From Serendipita indica DSM 11827 (Eukaryota; Basidiomycota; Agaricomycetes; Sebacinales; Serendipitaceae): a stretch of DNA of 64,000 bases. The stretch lies in the NCBI GenBank assembly GCA_910890315.1, contig CAJVGD010000002.1, positions 930,001-994,000 on the forward strand, read 5' to 3'. Positions 1-10,215 of the stretch are shown here, in pieces. The translations under genes and the position numbers were made by a program. The first letter of the stretch is position 1; every line of letters starts with the position of its first letter. The notes below the pieces were generated by a model, which made no database searches, was not told the DNA's origin, and saw only the letters and a list, made by a program, of their open reading frames with translations.

Positions 1-49
1 GACACGTTACATAATCCAATTTAGACTATGTGCTCACATTCCAGTGTAG

Positions 50-983
50 AATGGGGTCGGCAAGACCGCTATAGCGCGGGTTATTGCAGGCTTGTGGAAA
101 GTGGAGCAGGGAAGAGTCGTCAGACCCGACCGTGGCTTCTCTGGTGTCTTCGTCGTGCCTCAGAGAGCGTACATGGTGACAGGCAGCCTCCTGGACCAGT
201 TAGTCATTCGCTTTCTGAGACTCAGAGCCACTCTCTGACCGTCGCCATACAGGATCATTTACCCGCACTCATACACTCAATTCAAGAGGTCTGGCAAGAC
301 CGAGCAAGACCTCATCGACATTCTCAAGGTGGTCCACCTTGCCTACCTGCCAGCTCGAGAGGGCGGTTGGGAGACTGTCAAGGAGTGGAAAGACGTGCTG
401 AGTGGCGGCGAAAAACAGCGAGTACGTCTGTTTCCCACCTCTCGTAAAGCCACATCACCTTGCTCGCGTGCTCATCGTTGTCAAACTTTAGATGGGCATG
501 GCCCGGCTTTTCTACCACCGACCGGCATTTGCGGTGCTTGATGGTGGGTGGAGCCCTTTCAAATGGAAAAGTGGATTATTGAGTTTTGACGTTTGCGGTC
601 ACTAGAATGCACGAGCGCAGTTTCCACCGACGTCGAAGGCCTCATGTACCAGCACGCGAAGGATCTCGGCATCACCCTGATCACTATCTCCCACCGGTGC
701 GTTTTTTCTCTATAGAATGTTCGTGACTCGACTGACTTTTTGCATCATCGGCCGTTCTAGACCGACGCTCACCAAATACCATAGTCGTCTTCTAACGGTG
801 TACGGTGACGCGGCAGGAAGCTGGTCGCTGACGTCTGTTGGTACCGCCGAGGAGCGTATGGGCATCGATCGTGAGATTCTGATGCTAGAGGCAAAGCTCG
901 CAGAAGTGAGCTCTTGGGAAAAGCGCGTCAAGGAGCTCGAGGTATTACTTGGGACGGGCCATGCATCCAAAGTGCGGGCTTGA
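50..983 (+). CDS. ABCD-type (peroxisomal fatty acyl) ABC transporter, 3' part
   Basis: C-terminal nucleotide-binding domain of a subfamily D ABC transporter, the family that imports very-long-chain fatty acyl-CoA into peroxisomes. Exons read 50-198, 253-421, 492-543, 606-696 and 761-983, joined by frame-keeping introns; the gene continues upstream of the window through an intron ending at 49. Visible motifs, in order: Walker A (NGVGKT), the signature LSGGEKQR, Walker B reading into LDECTSAVS, and the H-loop ISHR. The block [12 protein letters not shown] and the tail beginning PTLTKYH match subfamily D rather than other ABC groups. The last 50 residues are charged and may form a coiled coil. 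The transmembrane half is outside the window, so Pxa1-like and Pxa2-like cannot be told apart. Confidence 0.85.
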
Positions 984-1170
984 GTAATCTTATCTCGTGT
1001 TCTATTTGCGAGGATGCTCTCTTAATGCGACAAATTCTTTCATGTGACGAACAAATGCGAGTCAATAAAATACGATCGTCCTACATGATGGTACATGCAA
1101 TGGATGCCATGCGATAAATTTATGAGAGCCTCCTAGGCCGTCAGGTTGAATAGACGACGGCTAGATCGTC

Positions 1171-2362
1171 TTAGAATTTTTTCTTTGCGTCGACGGAAAT
1201 GCCGCCTGGAATCGTAATCAGGATAATGCTTCATATAGTTGAACAAACAAAAACGACGTACCAGCACCCATGTTCACCAACAAGAGGAGACCTCCGACGA
1301 TTGAGAGCGTCTGGAAAAAGTCGTACTTGAGGAAATCGCGTTGAGGGTGCTTGTCATGCACGCTCCACCAGTTGTTCACGACGACATTGAAGATGGAGAG
1401 GAGGATGACCAGGAATGCGGCAGACCACTTGGCCTTGAAACCCACGGCGACCATGATGCAGGCGGTGAGCCCGACCAGAGAGAAGATCAATCGTGCAAAG
1501 GTCCATTGTCCCTGGAGGGTGACTCCGATGAAAAGGAAGATCAAAAGGACTCGGCCTGTCAATTGGAAGCTAACGACGCCAAGTCAGAAACCGCCTGACT
1601 ATGAAAAGACGTGAAACGCACTATTTCTTGCGATCATTGTCGCTCAGATTGGGAAGACCCGCAAAGAAGGTCCTACGAGTGACCATAGAATCAGAAAAGA
1701 CCATGAGGAGACCTCCAACAACGGAGAGGTTGCGCAAGAAGAAATTAATATCAAAGATGAGACCGTAACCAAAGCCTTGCAAGATGATGACACCCAAGAG
1801 ACTGCCAACTGCGATCTCAGAGTAGCGCTTGGTGATGATGGCACCAGAGGCTCCCAACATGGTCTACGGAAATCAGTGAGCTTTAAGAAGCAGTACTCAA
1901 AGAAAATTCACATACGAGGACGTTCAAAAGGAGGAAAATCTGCGAAATGCCCCATGGGAAGTAGCGGTGTCTGTTCCACGTCACAAAATCCGGGTCAGCA
2001 TGTGGCTTTGCAGACAGAGGGCAAAACTATACGCACTTTTGGAGATACCAGTTCTGGTCTCCCCACTGAGTGAGAATGCGAAAGGCATCCTCAATAAAAG
2101 TCACGACAATGAGGAAACGACCAATTGCCGGGAGATGCGGCTTGAGGGGTTGAGAGTAAATCTCGACCATGTCCTCAACCTTGGAGGCATAAGCTCTGAT
2201 TTTCTCTAGTGGGTCGTCTGGATTTGGCGCGGGCGTCGAGGCCTGGTAGGTTGGTGGGCGGGATTGGAAACCGTATGGATCGTTGTATGCACCAGCACCG
2301 GTTCCATAAGCTGGAGCAGCAGCAGCATCACGTGGACGAGCGATGTTTATTCTCGAAGACAT
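1171..2362 (-). CDS. erv29: SURF4/Erv29 cargo receptor
   Basis: Multi-pass cargo receptor that loads soluble secretory proteins into COPII vesicles at the ER. Exons (minus): 2362-2037, 1970-1916, 1863-1622, 1569-1262 and 1205-1171, giving 321 residues, the usual family length. Recognised blocks are the N-terminal FIEDAFRILTQW, the repeated VGGLLMV and VGGLLLLV segments, and FLKYDFFQT. The last small exon supplies the tail DAKKKF, a C-terminal dilysine signal for return to the ER, as in animal SURF4. The N-terminal 60 residues are Pro/Ala/Tyr-rich and probably cytosolic. The start at 2362 is the first ATG of an open frame that reads through to the conserved core. It is transcribed divergently from USE1, with 222 bp between start codons. 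Confidence 0.93.
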
Positions 2363-2584
2363 TGGCGGCGAGATTGTGGTCGAGGACAAGAAGGAAGCGG
2401 CCAGCGAAGCAGACGGAGAGGACAAGCTACTTTGGCTTGAATGTAATAATATGGGCCGAGAATATGTCCAATATTCTCGAAATCGAGGCAGAGGAGAACC
2501 GAAAGCAAAAGGCTTGTTTGCCAACGAGTCTTGGACCCGCCCTCTTATCAGCCCGGGCTGCCTCTTCACTGCCTCAGACTTCCC

Positions 2585-3507
2585 ATGGCACATAATTCTC
2601 GTGATTCTATCAATCTAGCGCGCATAGTGCGCCGTCTTGAAGACCCGGACACGCCAGCGACACCCGTGACGCGCGCAGAGGTGGGTCCTGTCGAGTCCCC
2701 GTCGAGTGCAGCAGTGACGAGAATTTTGTAGAACATAAAGCATGCAAGAACACTCGCTAAACGCGTATATGGATCCGACACGTAAATATTTCATAGGCCG
2801 TGCGAAAACAGCCCTAGCTAATGCACCGCTCAGCAACCCGTATGAACAGCGGCTCAGCGCCATCGAACATCGCCTTGATGCGGGTTCAATAGCATCTGTA
2901 CACCATTTCCCTTGTCCCGCGGACGATACTAACGACTTGACAGAGTATTCGACGCAAAGCCCCATCAACGCGGTCTTATACGTCAATGATCGAACCATTA
3001 CTGGTTCCTGTTGCAACCGAAATTCCTGCAGCGGAAGAAAAGCAGGCAGACCCGTCCCCAGGTTCACCCACGTCATTAGGAGAGGAGGACCCAGCTACAC
3101 TCGTCGCTCAGATGCTCCTGCCATCAGAAGAACTGGCAAAACCGGTTTCGACCTCTCTCCTCAACGGTGCGACCCATGACCCAGCCGCAAAGCCGTCGTC
3201 ACTCTCTCCCGAGTTTCTCACCGCTTCACGCCAAACGCAAGACGAGATCTCAGAGCGACTAGCAGAAATGGCCGCACAACTGCGTCGAAACGCTCAGACA
3301 TTCTCTGCGGCTCTGGAAGACGACAAGGAAGCACTCGCAGAGGCCGACATCAAGCTCGACAGTAACCTCGCACTCATGCAAAAGGAACGAGGTAGACTTG
3401 GAACTTATAGTAGCAAGAGTAGAGGAACGACCTGGATTGTCATCGCATCGATTCTCGTCGTGGCCGTTGCATGGGTCATTATGTTCTTTGTGATCCGTCT
3501 GACCTGA
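2585..3507 (+). CDS. use1: Use1-like ER SNARE
   Basis: Qc-type SNARE of the ER membrane, used in retrograde Golgi-to-ER fusion. Exons 2585-2680, 2732-2781, 2834-2897 and 2944-3507 give 257 residues. The N-terminus carries the family's NLARIVRRLE motif; exons 2 and 3 encode the KHARTLAKRV and NPYEQRLSAIEHRL helices. The SNARE helix lies at about 170-225 (begins QDEISERLAEMAAQL), followed by a single C-terminal membrane anchor (IASILVVAVAWVIMFFVI), which makes it a tail-anchored protein. The 52-nt intron at 2782-2833 has a clear CTAAT branch site. It pairs head to head with SURF4, which works on the same ER-Golgi shuttle. The identification rests on architecture and short motifs; sequence conservation in this family is low. 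Confidence 0.82.
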
Positions 3508-3809
3508 TTGGCGATGCGAGACGAGCGACTGTTTGGACAATTGTAGCTATAGGTATTTATATCCTTGTCCTTATTGAATTATCTATTACCGACCACACTG
3601 GATCGCACTGCAAAGCTACGGTCCTATACACACGCGTCTGAACAGATTTTCAGGGTCCCTAATACATTTTCTCTTCATTGACTGGCTCAATGGTGACACT
3701 GGCACAGAATGGACAAAGGGTCAAAGCAATTTTCGCCACTTAAACTCGACCATCACCACTCCAAGTGGAACACACCCACCAGTTCTAATTCTCTGGAATA
3801 GTGCGATTT

Positions 3810-5249
3810 ATGCATTTTCGCCCTCCCATTCCTTCATTTGGCGAACTAGAGGATGACGAACCAGCCGGTGAGGTGTCACTACCCGATGACAAGCAACAAG
3901 ATTACATCGTTCCGGGTACTACAGGATATATACCAGCACCTCGTACGCCTCCATTGGGCGGGGCAAGGGCGCTGAATCCGACCCATCTTTCCGGCCCAGC
4001 CAGTGGTCATGACGACTGGGACGATAAGGTTACCCCAAAGGCATACACGTCACATGTACCTATGGTGATGAGAACCAATGTCGAGCGCAAGTCGGATGCA
4101 AATAACGACTCGCCGATGCTCACAAGCCTTTTACCACCTAGAACTCCTCGACGCATCTTAAAGCCGAGAGATACTCCTCAACGGGGTAAGACCATACCGA
4201 CGCCCAACGGAGAGGGTCCTTCGGTTTTGGCAAGACTCCCTCATAAGCGAGCAGCGTCACTTGCTACAGACTTCCTTCCCCATCTACCAAACGGGTCTTC
4301 TCAAGCATCCAGTCTTGCACCTTCTATCAAGTTCAAGTCTCCTTCTCATCGATCACACACCCAGAGTGAGACGAGGGTACTCGACCCCGTCAAGAATCTC
4401 CATTGCAGCATCGACTTTCCACCGACCGAACATACCAACCTCATTCTCATTGCAAACGACCGTAACATTGAATTTCACGTCGAATCCACCCTCATCTTCA
4501 ATGCATCTCCTGTGCTCGCGGACATTATTTCACCGCTCCAAAAGAGTCGCAAAGAGGGCGAAGAGGTAGACGTTTTTGCGCTCCCTGAGACGTACGAATC
4601 GCTGGACGCCATCGTTCGCTTCAGTTATCCCAAGTCGCGGAAACCGCTCGTGCGCTCAATGGGGCACCTCAAACGCCTGCTCAATGTGTGCAAGACGTAC
4701 GAGATAGTAGCAGGCATGCACAACCTATCCGTCGTTATCGTACAGTTTGCTGGCATGATGGTCTCCGGCTCAATGGACGGCTCGCCGTTGGAGTGCTATG
4801 CGCTCGCCTGCGAGTTTGGGTTCCCAAACATTGCAAAGCTCGTTTCGACGCATTGTCTCTACCGGGATCCTCTCAAATCCGGAGAACTAGGGATGATCTT
4901 TGCGAATGTGGCGTCAAGGGACATACGACGATTGTTCGAGTTGCACCATAGTCGCGGTTTAGCGGCAATTGCGCTCGTTGGTGCAGCGGTGGATGCGAAC
5001 GAGTTGTGGTGCGACGGATGTAGTGGCGTGGCGAGTTGGTACGAATATTGGCGAGAGGCAGCCACTTTCGAGCTCAAAAGTCGACCCGTTTCCAAGACAA
5101 TCTTCTCGCCTTCGTTTATTGCGGGCTGTCTGAAACAGGCAGTCAAAAAGTGTCCAACGCGTTGCTTGGGGCACTATCTGTCACCGAAAACTCAGCTCCG
5201 CTTTGCTGTGCTGCAAAAGTCAATTGACGCTCTGAAGGACCGGATATAG
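3810..5249 (+). CDS. BTB/POZ-domain protein with disordered N-terminus
   Basis: Intronless frame of 479 residues starting at ATG 3810 (the frame is open from 3801, but that codon is GTG). The first 190 residues are Pro/Ser/Arg-rich and look unstructured. A BTB fold follows at about 200-310: it opens with a degenerate NLILIANDRNIEFHVES strand-helix unit and continues with FNASPVLADI and a helix-rich repeat through KRLLNVCKTYEIV. The C-terminal 150 residues are helical and rich in Cys. Such single-exon BTB genes are abundant in Agaricomycetes, and their substrates are unknown. A Cul3 adaptor role is possible but unsupported, since no Kelch, MATH or zinc-finger partner domain is seen. Confidence 0.8.
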   Translation: MHFRPPIPSFGELEDDEPAGEVSLPDDKQQDYIVPGTTGYIPAPRTPPLGGARALNPTHLSGPASGHDDWDDKVTPKAYTSHVPMVMRTNVERKSDANNDSPMLTSLLPPRTPRRILKPRDTPQRGKTIPTPNGEGPSVLARLPHKRAASLATDFLPHLPNGSSQASSLAPSIKFKSPSHRSHTQSETRVLDPVKNLHCSIDFPPTEHTNLILIANDRNIEFHVESTLIFNASPVLADIISPLQKSRKEGEEVDVFALPETYESLDAIVRFSYPKSRKPLVRSMGHLKRLLNVCKTYEIVAGMHNLSVVIVQFAGMMVSGSMDGSPLECYALACEFGFPNIAKLVSTHCLYRDPLKSGELGMIFANVASRDIRRLFELHHSRGLAAIALVGAAVDANELWCDGCSGVASWYEYWREAATFELKSRPVSKTIFSPSFIAGCLKQAVKKCPTRCLGHYLSPKTQLRFAVLQKSIDALKDRI

Positions 5250-5306
5250 CGGATATATAGTATTGATTGTACTAATTACAGATTTAATACAACTCTAGAA
5301 TAGAGA

Positions 5307-6780
5307 TCATCGCTCTTCTATGCTATGTGCGTCAAATACTTCGGGTTCGCGCCAGGCGGTGCCATCCGATGCTGAGAAAATGTCTGTACGACTAAAGTGA
5401 GAAAGGGATCCCATGGTCATGGTGGTAGTACGCCGCGAGACACGCGCAAACGTCGTTCCACCTGTCGTGATTCGTTTCCGCGGGCTCAACGAAAGCGAGT
5501 ATTCTGGTGAGAATGGATCAACAGTTGCTACGCTCTTGATGTTGATGTAAAACCGGGAAGACATGATGGACATTGGCGCCCATAGGATGTACAAAGCTAC
5601 TCCATCTGTTAGCATGGCTGCTTGTAAACGATCCGAGTTTAGGGACGCTCACCAAGGTATGCGCTCCCCTTGGGAAGCATGAACCAAATGAAGGCATAGC
5701 AGACCCGGAGGCATACAATGCTGACGCAAAAGAAGATGCCGTCGCGCAAGAGAGAGTGGAGAAGAGGTGCGGATGAGGAGCTCCATAATGCGTATGCATG
5801 ATGAAATGCCTTCCAAATTGTCAGACCTCCAGCGATGACTTCTGAAAGAATCTAAGGGGCTGTCAGGATTGTTGCCAAACTTGGTGATGTGACCGACTGG
5901 AGAGGTCATGGCAATAATGAACCAAATTTCGCTATCCGAGTAGCTGCATACACCATTGAGATCGAGATAGTAACCCATTCTCCCTGTGACATGTGTGAGC
6001 AACAAGCATGCGAGTGGAAAATACCGACTGTGAATGGATACTACACAGATAGCAATTGACGTGATGGATATGCTGTATGAAGCGATAAAAGCGCCGTAGA
6101 TAAGTCGTTTGACGGTTAAATTGTCGCCGAATAGGGCAATTACTCTGAGTAATAGCACATCTGGATACTGTGAGAAACAGATGCGACCGTATCGGGAGGC
6201 TTACAGGAGGAGCACATTCCACACATGACTTGGAAGATGAGCGCGCAGGAGATCCACATCCGACAGCTGAAGGAAATCAGGGAATGCTTTGAAGACGTTG
6301 AGGTACATACAACTGGCAAGGTCAGAATAATTCCATTTAGCAAGTGGCAGTCTTACATCATTATTCAGTCCGTGTCGAAACGGGGACAGCTCTGTTCAGA
6401 TGGGTAAGGGTGAGCTAGTCGTAGTGCGTAAGACTTACGATAGTTAGCTACTATTAGCAATGCTGGAGGTATGTAGTGATTGAAGAAGTATAAAAGTCGC
6501 ATGGACATCTTCGAGCCCGAGTTCCAGACCAATCGCACCTGAATAGATCCCTACGAGTCAGCGAACGCCTGGATCACTCCAAGATAAAAGTACACGCCTC
6601 GTCAGAAAAGAGGAGGAATATCTCATATAGAGCAATCGTTAATCCAGCTGCTAGAATGTATCGATTCGTGTTCAGATTGAGGATTGCCCCGGTCAGCAAT
6701 TGTGCGCAAATTGCTGGATCAAGAAATTCTCCTGGTTGAATTCTGCCGTTTCCATAATTTCCAGAGGCTTGGCCGGTCAT
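5307..6780 (-). CDS. DUF6533-type seven-helix membrane protein
   Basis: Multi-exon membrane protein of the mushroom-specific DUF6533 type. Exon 1 (6780-6598) ends at the family block LYEIFLLFSDE; exon 2 (6538-6439) continues VRLVWNS and LLYFFNHY. Further exons carry SPFRHGLNN, CRMWISCALIFQ, LLRVIALFG, GYYLDLNGVCSY and ALYILWAPMSIMSSRFYIN, giving about seven hydrophobic helices and a polar C-terminal tail. The join of exons 1 and 2 needs a GC-AG intron (6539-6597, donor GCGTGT); a GT donor does not keep the frame. The codon open upstream of 6780 is TTG, so the ATG at 6780 was chosen. Function is unknown; members look receptor-like, but no ligand is known to me. Confidence 0.75.
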
Positions 6781-7517
6781 CGACCCTCTGATTAGGGTAG
6801 AGGGGGGGTTGGTCAAGGGCAATAGCTACGTATGAGGCGTTCCCAGGGCATCTTCACGCTTAAAGTATATGTCTGGCGCTTGACGGGGGAAGAAAGATCA
6901 GGCCGTATGTATCTCGGCGGGGCGATGCGTCCGAAGTTCCAATCGGCCTCGACTATACTGTGTGAAACTGTCATGAGAAGTTGCGTAGAGCCTTTCTCGT
7001 TCTCTTCCCGTGATATTCAGCACCCGTGGTTTCCAGTGGACTGCCTTGACCCGGGCGCGGTATGGTTCGTAGACATAACGCTATTATACGCATCCGTTCG
7101 AATGTTGATCCTTTAGCGTGGACTGCCCGCGCGAAAGAGAAGAAGGATATGTATGTCCCTGAGATTACTAAATGCCATCGAGTCCAACTTAGGGGTTTGA
7201 GACAAACCCAGACGGGCCCGCTCCAGACTCTGTCCAACGATGTATAATCTGTTTTTATATGCTGATGTTTAGTGGATTTTTGTTTTTACTACGATTTCTA
7301 GTCGACAAAGTCTGGGGTTTGTTTGTCTCGCTTTGGCCTCTTACACCAACTCGGCGACGACAGAAGAGTAAGTCCCAGACCATCCAAATCATCAATACGG
7401 TTAAATTTTATCAATAATTATCGTCTTGAAACACTGCTTCTCGTATCGTCTAGACGGTCGCTGATAATTTCCGTCTTTGCCCCTCAGCAGGCCTCGCCAA
7501 TTTCCTCTTTCAAAACC
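6781..7517. other. Intergenic region before eL20
   Basis: Short open frames here have no family motif or splice logic. The last 200 bases before 7518 are pyrimidine-rich, as is common upstream of fungal ribosomal protein genes, and GTAAGT at about 7369 could open a 5'-UTR intron. Confidence 0.5.
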
Positions 7518-8134
7518 ATGTCCAACTTTATCGAATATCAAGTGATTGGACGACATCTCCCAACAGCGGAGACGCCAACGCCAAAGCTTTACCGCATGCG
7601 CATCTTTGCTCCCAACGAAGTGGTCGCAAAGTCTCGTTTCTGGTACTACCTCCGTCAGCTACACAAGGTCAAGAAGGCGTCTGGAGAGATTGTCGCGTGC
7701 AATGTCGTGCGTATCATTTCCTCGGGTTTGGACGAAACCTGCCACTCACGCGTTTGATAGATTTCGGAGAAGAAGCCTCTCAAGGTCAAGAACTTTGGCA
7801 TCTGGATTCGTTATGATTCGCGATCGGGAACGCATAACATGTACAAGGAGTATCGAGAGCTGTCTCGCGCGGCTGCTGTGAGGTCGCTCTACCAGGATAT
7901 GGCTGCTCGGCACCGTGCCCGTTTCAGGTCGATCCAGGTGAGCTTACTCTTTGATCGTTTTTATGTAACTAACGCCCTTGGCAGATTCTCCGTGTGCAAG
8001 AGATTGAAAAGACGGAAGATGTCAAGCGACCGTATATCCGTCAGCTTTTGGTGCCCAAACTGCGATTCCCACTCCCTCACCGCGTCTCCAAGACCAAGTC
8101 GACATTTGTGGCACAGCGTCCATCGACATTCTAA
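7518..8134 (+). CDS. rpl20: 60S ribosomal protein eL20 (L18A)
   Basis: Large-subunit cytosolic ribosomal protein. Exons 7518-7706, 7761-7937 and 7985-8134 give 171 residues, one short of the yeast protein. Family blocks are [11 protein letters not shown] at the start, [22 protein letters not shown] in exon 2, GARHRAR-like [12 protein letters not shown], and FPLPHRV near the end. All three exons begin and end on codon boundaries. The ATG lies in a CAAAACCATG context right after the pyrimidine-rich leader. No anomaly is seen. Confidence 0.97.
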
Positions 8135-8474
8135 ACCGTCTGATATTTTTGACCGGGAGGCTCGTCTGCTTGTTGCAAAGTATGTCGAATTCTTGTAGGC
8201 ATAGTAAAACCTTTGAACGGCGGTTATGATGAAGCCTCATGTCCTGCTGTGGGCCCACGCTGCATACACCGAGGCGCCCTCGTTCTAAAAGAGATATGAC
8301 ACATGTGAATGGAATTCCCGATAGATGGGAGGGCCCAGAATAGTCGATCGAACCCGGGTCGGTTTATAATAGTTTAATAACCAAACCCCCTCCTCTCCTC
8401 CCTTTCTGATGCTCCAAGTCGACAGGACTTCTCTCTCCTTGCCTCCTTCGCAGACGGCCACCTTGGTCGGCCCA

Positions 8475-9140
8475 ATGGCCACCGAACTCGCAAATTCGAG
8501 TTCAAATGATCCACTGCAGACACTCGAGTCGTCGTCAGCCTCTGCCAGCCCAGCGGTGTCCCTCACCTTTCTGCTCTTGTCCGGCAAACGTAAGACGCTC
8601 GAGTTTGAACAGACGGAGACGATAGCAAACATCAAACAGCGTCTGGTAAACGAGTGGCCTCCAGGTCAGTCTACTCCTGCGTTTTCCACACGTGAAACAA
8701 CGGACAAACAGCTCACGAGCACCCTTTTTGATTCGCAGAATGGCAAGATGAAGTCAAACCAGCATCTATAGCGTCCATTAGACTGCTCTTTCTTGGCCGA
8801 CTGCTCGCAGACGACGAAGTCTTATCAGCAAGTACGCGCCTATCGCTTACCCATACATAGAAGATACTCATAAGCACAAACCTTTGTAGATCCGCGATTC
8901 GCACCGCTCCCTGCACCCCCAAGCATCGTCCACCTGTCTGTGCGGCCTCTGACGACTAGGCATGCCTCCGGTACCGCAAGTCTCAAAAAGGGAGCCCTCT
9001 TACGCGCCGTCTCCCTCTCTGGTCGCACAAATGCACCAGCCAGTCCACAAACTACGCATCCACCGACAACAACGCAACCCCTAGAACCCGTCTCGGAGCA
9101 GACGGAATCATCAGGCTGCTGCGGTTGCGTCGTACTGTAG
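8475..9140 (+). CDS. Membrane-anchored ubiquitin-like protein (UBL3/MUB-like)
   Basis: Small ubiquitin-fold protein with a prenylation signal. Exons 8475-8664, 8739-8831 and 8890-9140 give 177 residues. The N-terminal 30 residues are Ser/Ala-rich. The fold begins at VSLTFLLLSGKRKTLEFE (strand-turn-strand), has the ETIANIKQRLVNEW helix, then IRLLFLGRLLADDEVL, the equivalent of the ubiquitin IFAGKQLEDG turn, and ends with SIVHLSVRPL. There is no C-terminal GG. The last residues CCGCVVL form a CaaX box (CVVL) with two extra cysteines, which suggests geranylgeranylation plus palmitoylation. UBL3 in animals and MUBs in plants share this design and recruit E2 enzymes or sorting cargo to membranes. 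An upstream in-frame ATG at 8409 is possible. Confidence 0.82.
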
Positions 9141-9340
9141 CAGTTCCCTTTGCCGTACAATGATTCTTACGCCTGGACGAGTCTGCACCACCCAGACTCT
9201 ACGATTCTTACTTACCGCCGAGGGGTATTCCCCATCTTCTGACGGAGATTCCAACGTTTCACGTCCTCGTGCACCTCGCCTGTGGAATACGATAGAAAGC
9301 GTGTAATATACTGCATCCCGGATATTCAGCATCGTACGTA

Positions 9341-10157
9341 CTACCCGTTTGTCTGGCCTTGATCCTTTTCTGCTCGTCTCTTCTCTCGGAGGGATTGCTC
9401 GAATTTGACAAACGCGCCGATAATGACTGCCATCTGTTTGTCGTGCTCCGACTCACCCGTCACTCCCATACGTCTCCCAGCGTCGAGTCCTCCCTCGGAC
9501 TTTTGCCGCTCCCGTTCCTCTTGTAAGCGGCGTTCGCGGTCAGCGTCTGTCAAGACGTCTGTGGGCCAGTCTGATTGAGGGACACCCTTTGCAGATAGTT
9601 CGTTGCGCGCTCTTTCCATGGATTCCTGGTAGTCTTCCAACGCAGTGGCGTACAAGTCGTAGACGCACACGGCACAGGAGGACATGCAGCATTCTGAGAG
9701 AGGAGGGTGAAACTAGTGTGATATACGTGATAAAGGGCTCACCATCAGATGCTGGTGGAGGAGGCTTGATGGGAATCAAAACGCCCTTGAATAACCTCGG
9801 TTTCGGCCGCAGAATTGATTTGCTCCCGCCTTTATTAAATAGTTCCATCTCGGGACCCCTTTCTGCTTGTTCACTGTCCTCTAGCTCGATAGCTGGTGGC
9901 TGCGCTTTCGACGTAAGACTTCCATCCAACCCGACCTGTCCATAAACCTCTCCTGAAGCAATTCTATCCCGCATTTCTGCAGGCCTTATTTTCGTCTCCA
10001 ATGCCTTGAAGCGTTGGCTGAGGTTATGGGCATGCCTTCGCTGCTGCACAGGCCACTGCAAGCTATTCGGTAGCCGTCTGCAGGCACCCTTTTCCGTCAA
10101 AAGTATCCGGGCATCTCTCGGTATTGAACGAAGGACCACCCGCGGGATGTCGCCCAT
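9341..10157 (-). CDS. Oxidoreductase-like domain protein (OXLD1-like), probably mitochondrial
   Basis: Exons 10157-9743 and 9693-9341 give about 255 residues. The diagnostic motif spans the intron: PPPP, then ECCMSSCAVCVYDLY, which is the Cys-rich core of the oxidoreductase-like N-terminal domain, followed by a long charged helix. The N-terminus is Arg-rich and lacks acidic residues early on, which fits a mitochondrial presequence. The frame stays open to 10214, but only non-ATG codons lie upstream, so the ATG at 10157 is used. Molecular activity of this family is not established despite its name. Only 58 bp separate this start from that of the divergent lipid phosphatase. Confidence 0.78.
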
Positions 10158-10215
10158 GCACCAGAGCCGGGGTCGGGAACAAAGTTGTGCATGAGGCTTG
10201 TACCCCTTCCACACG

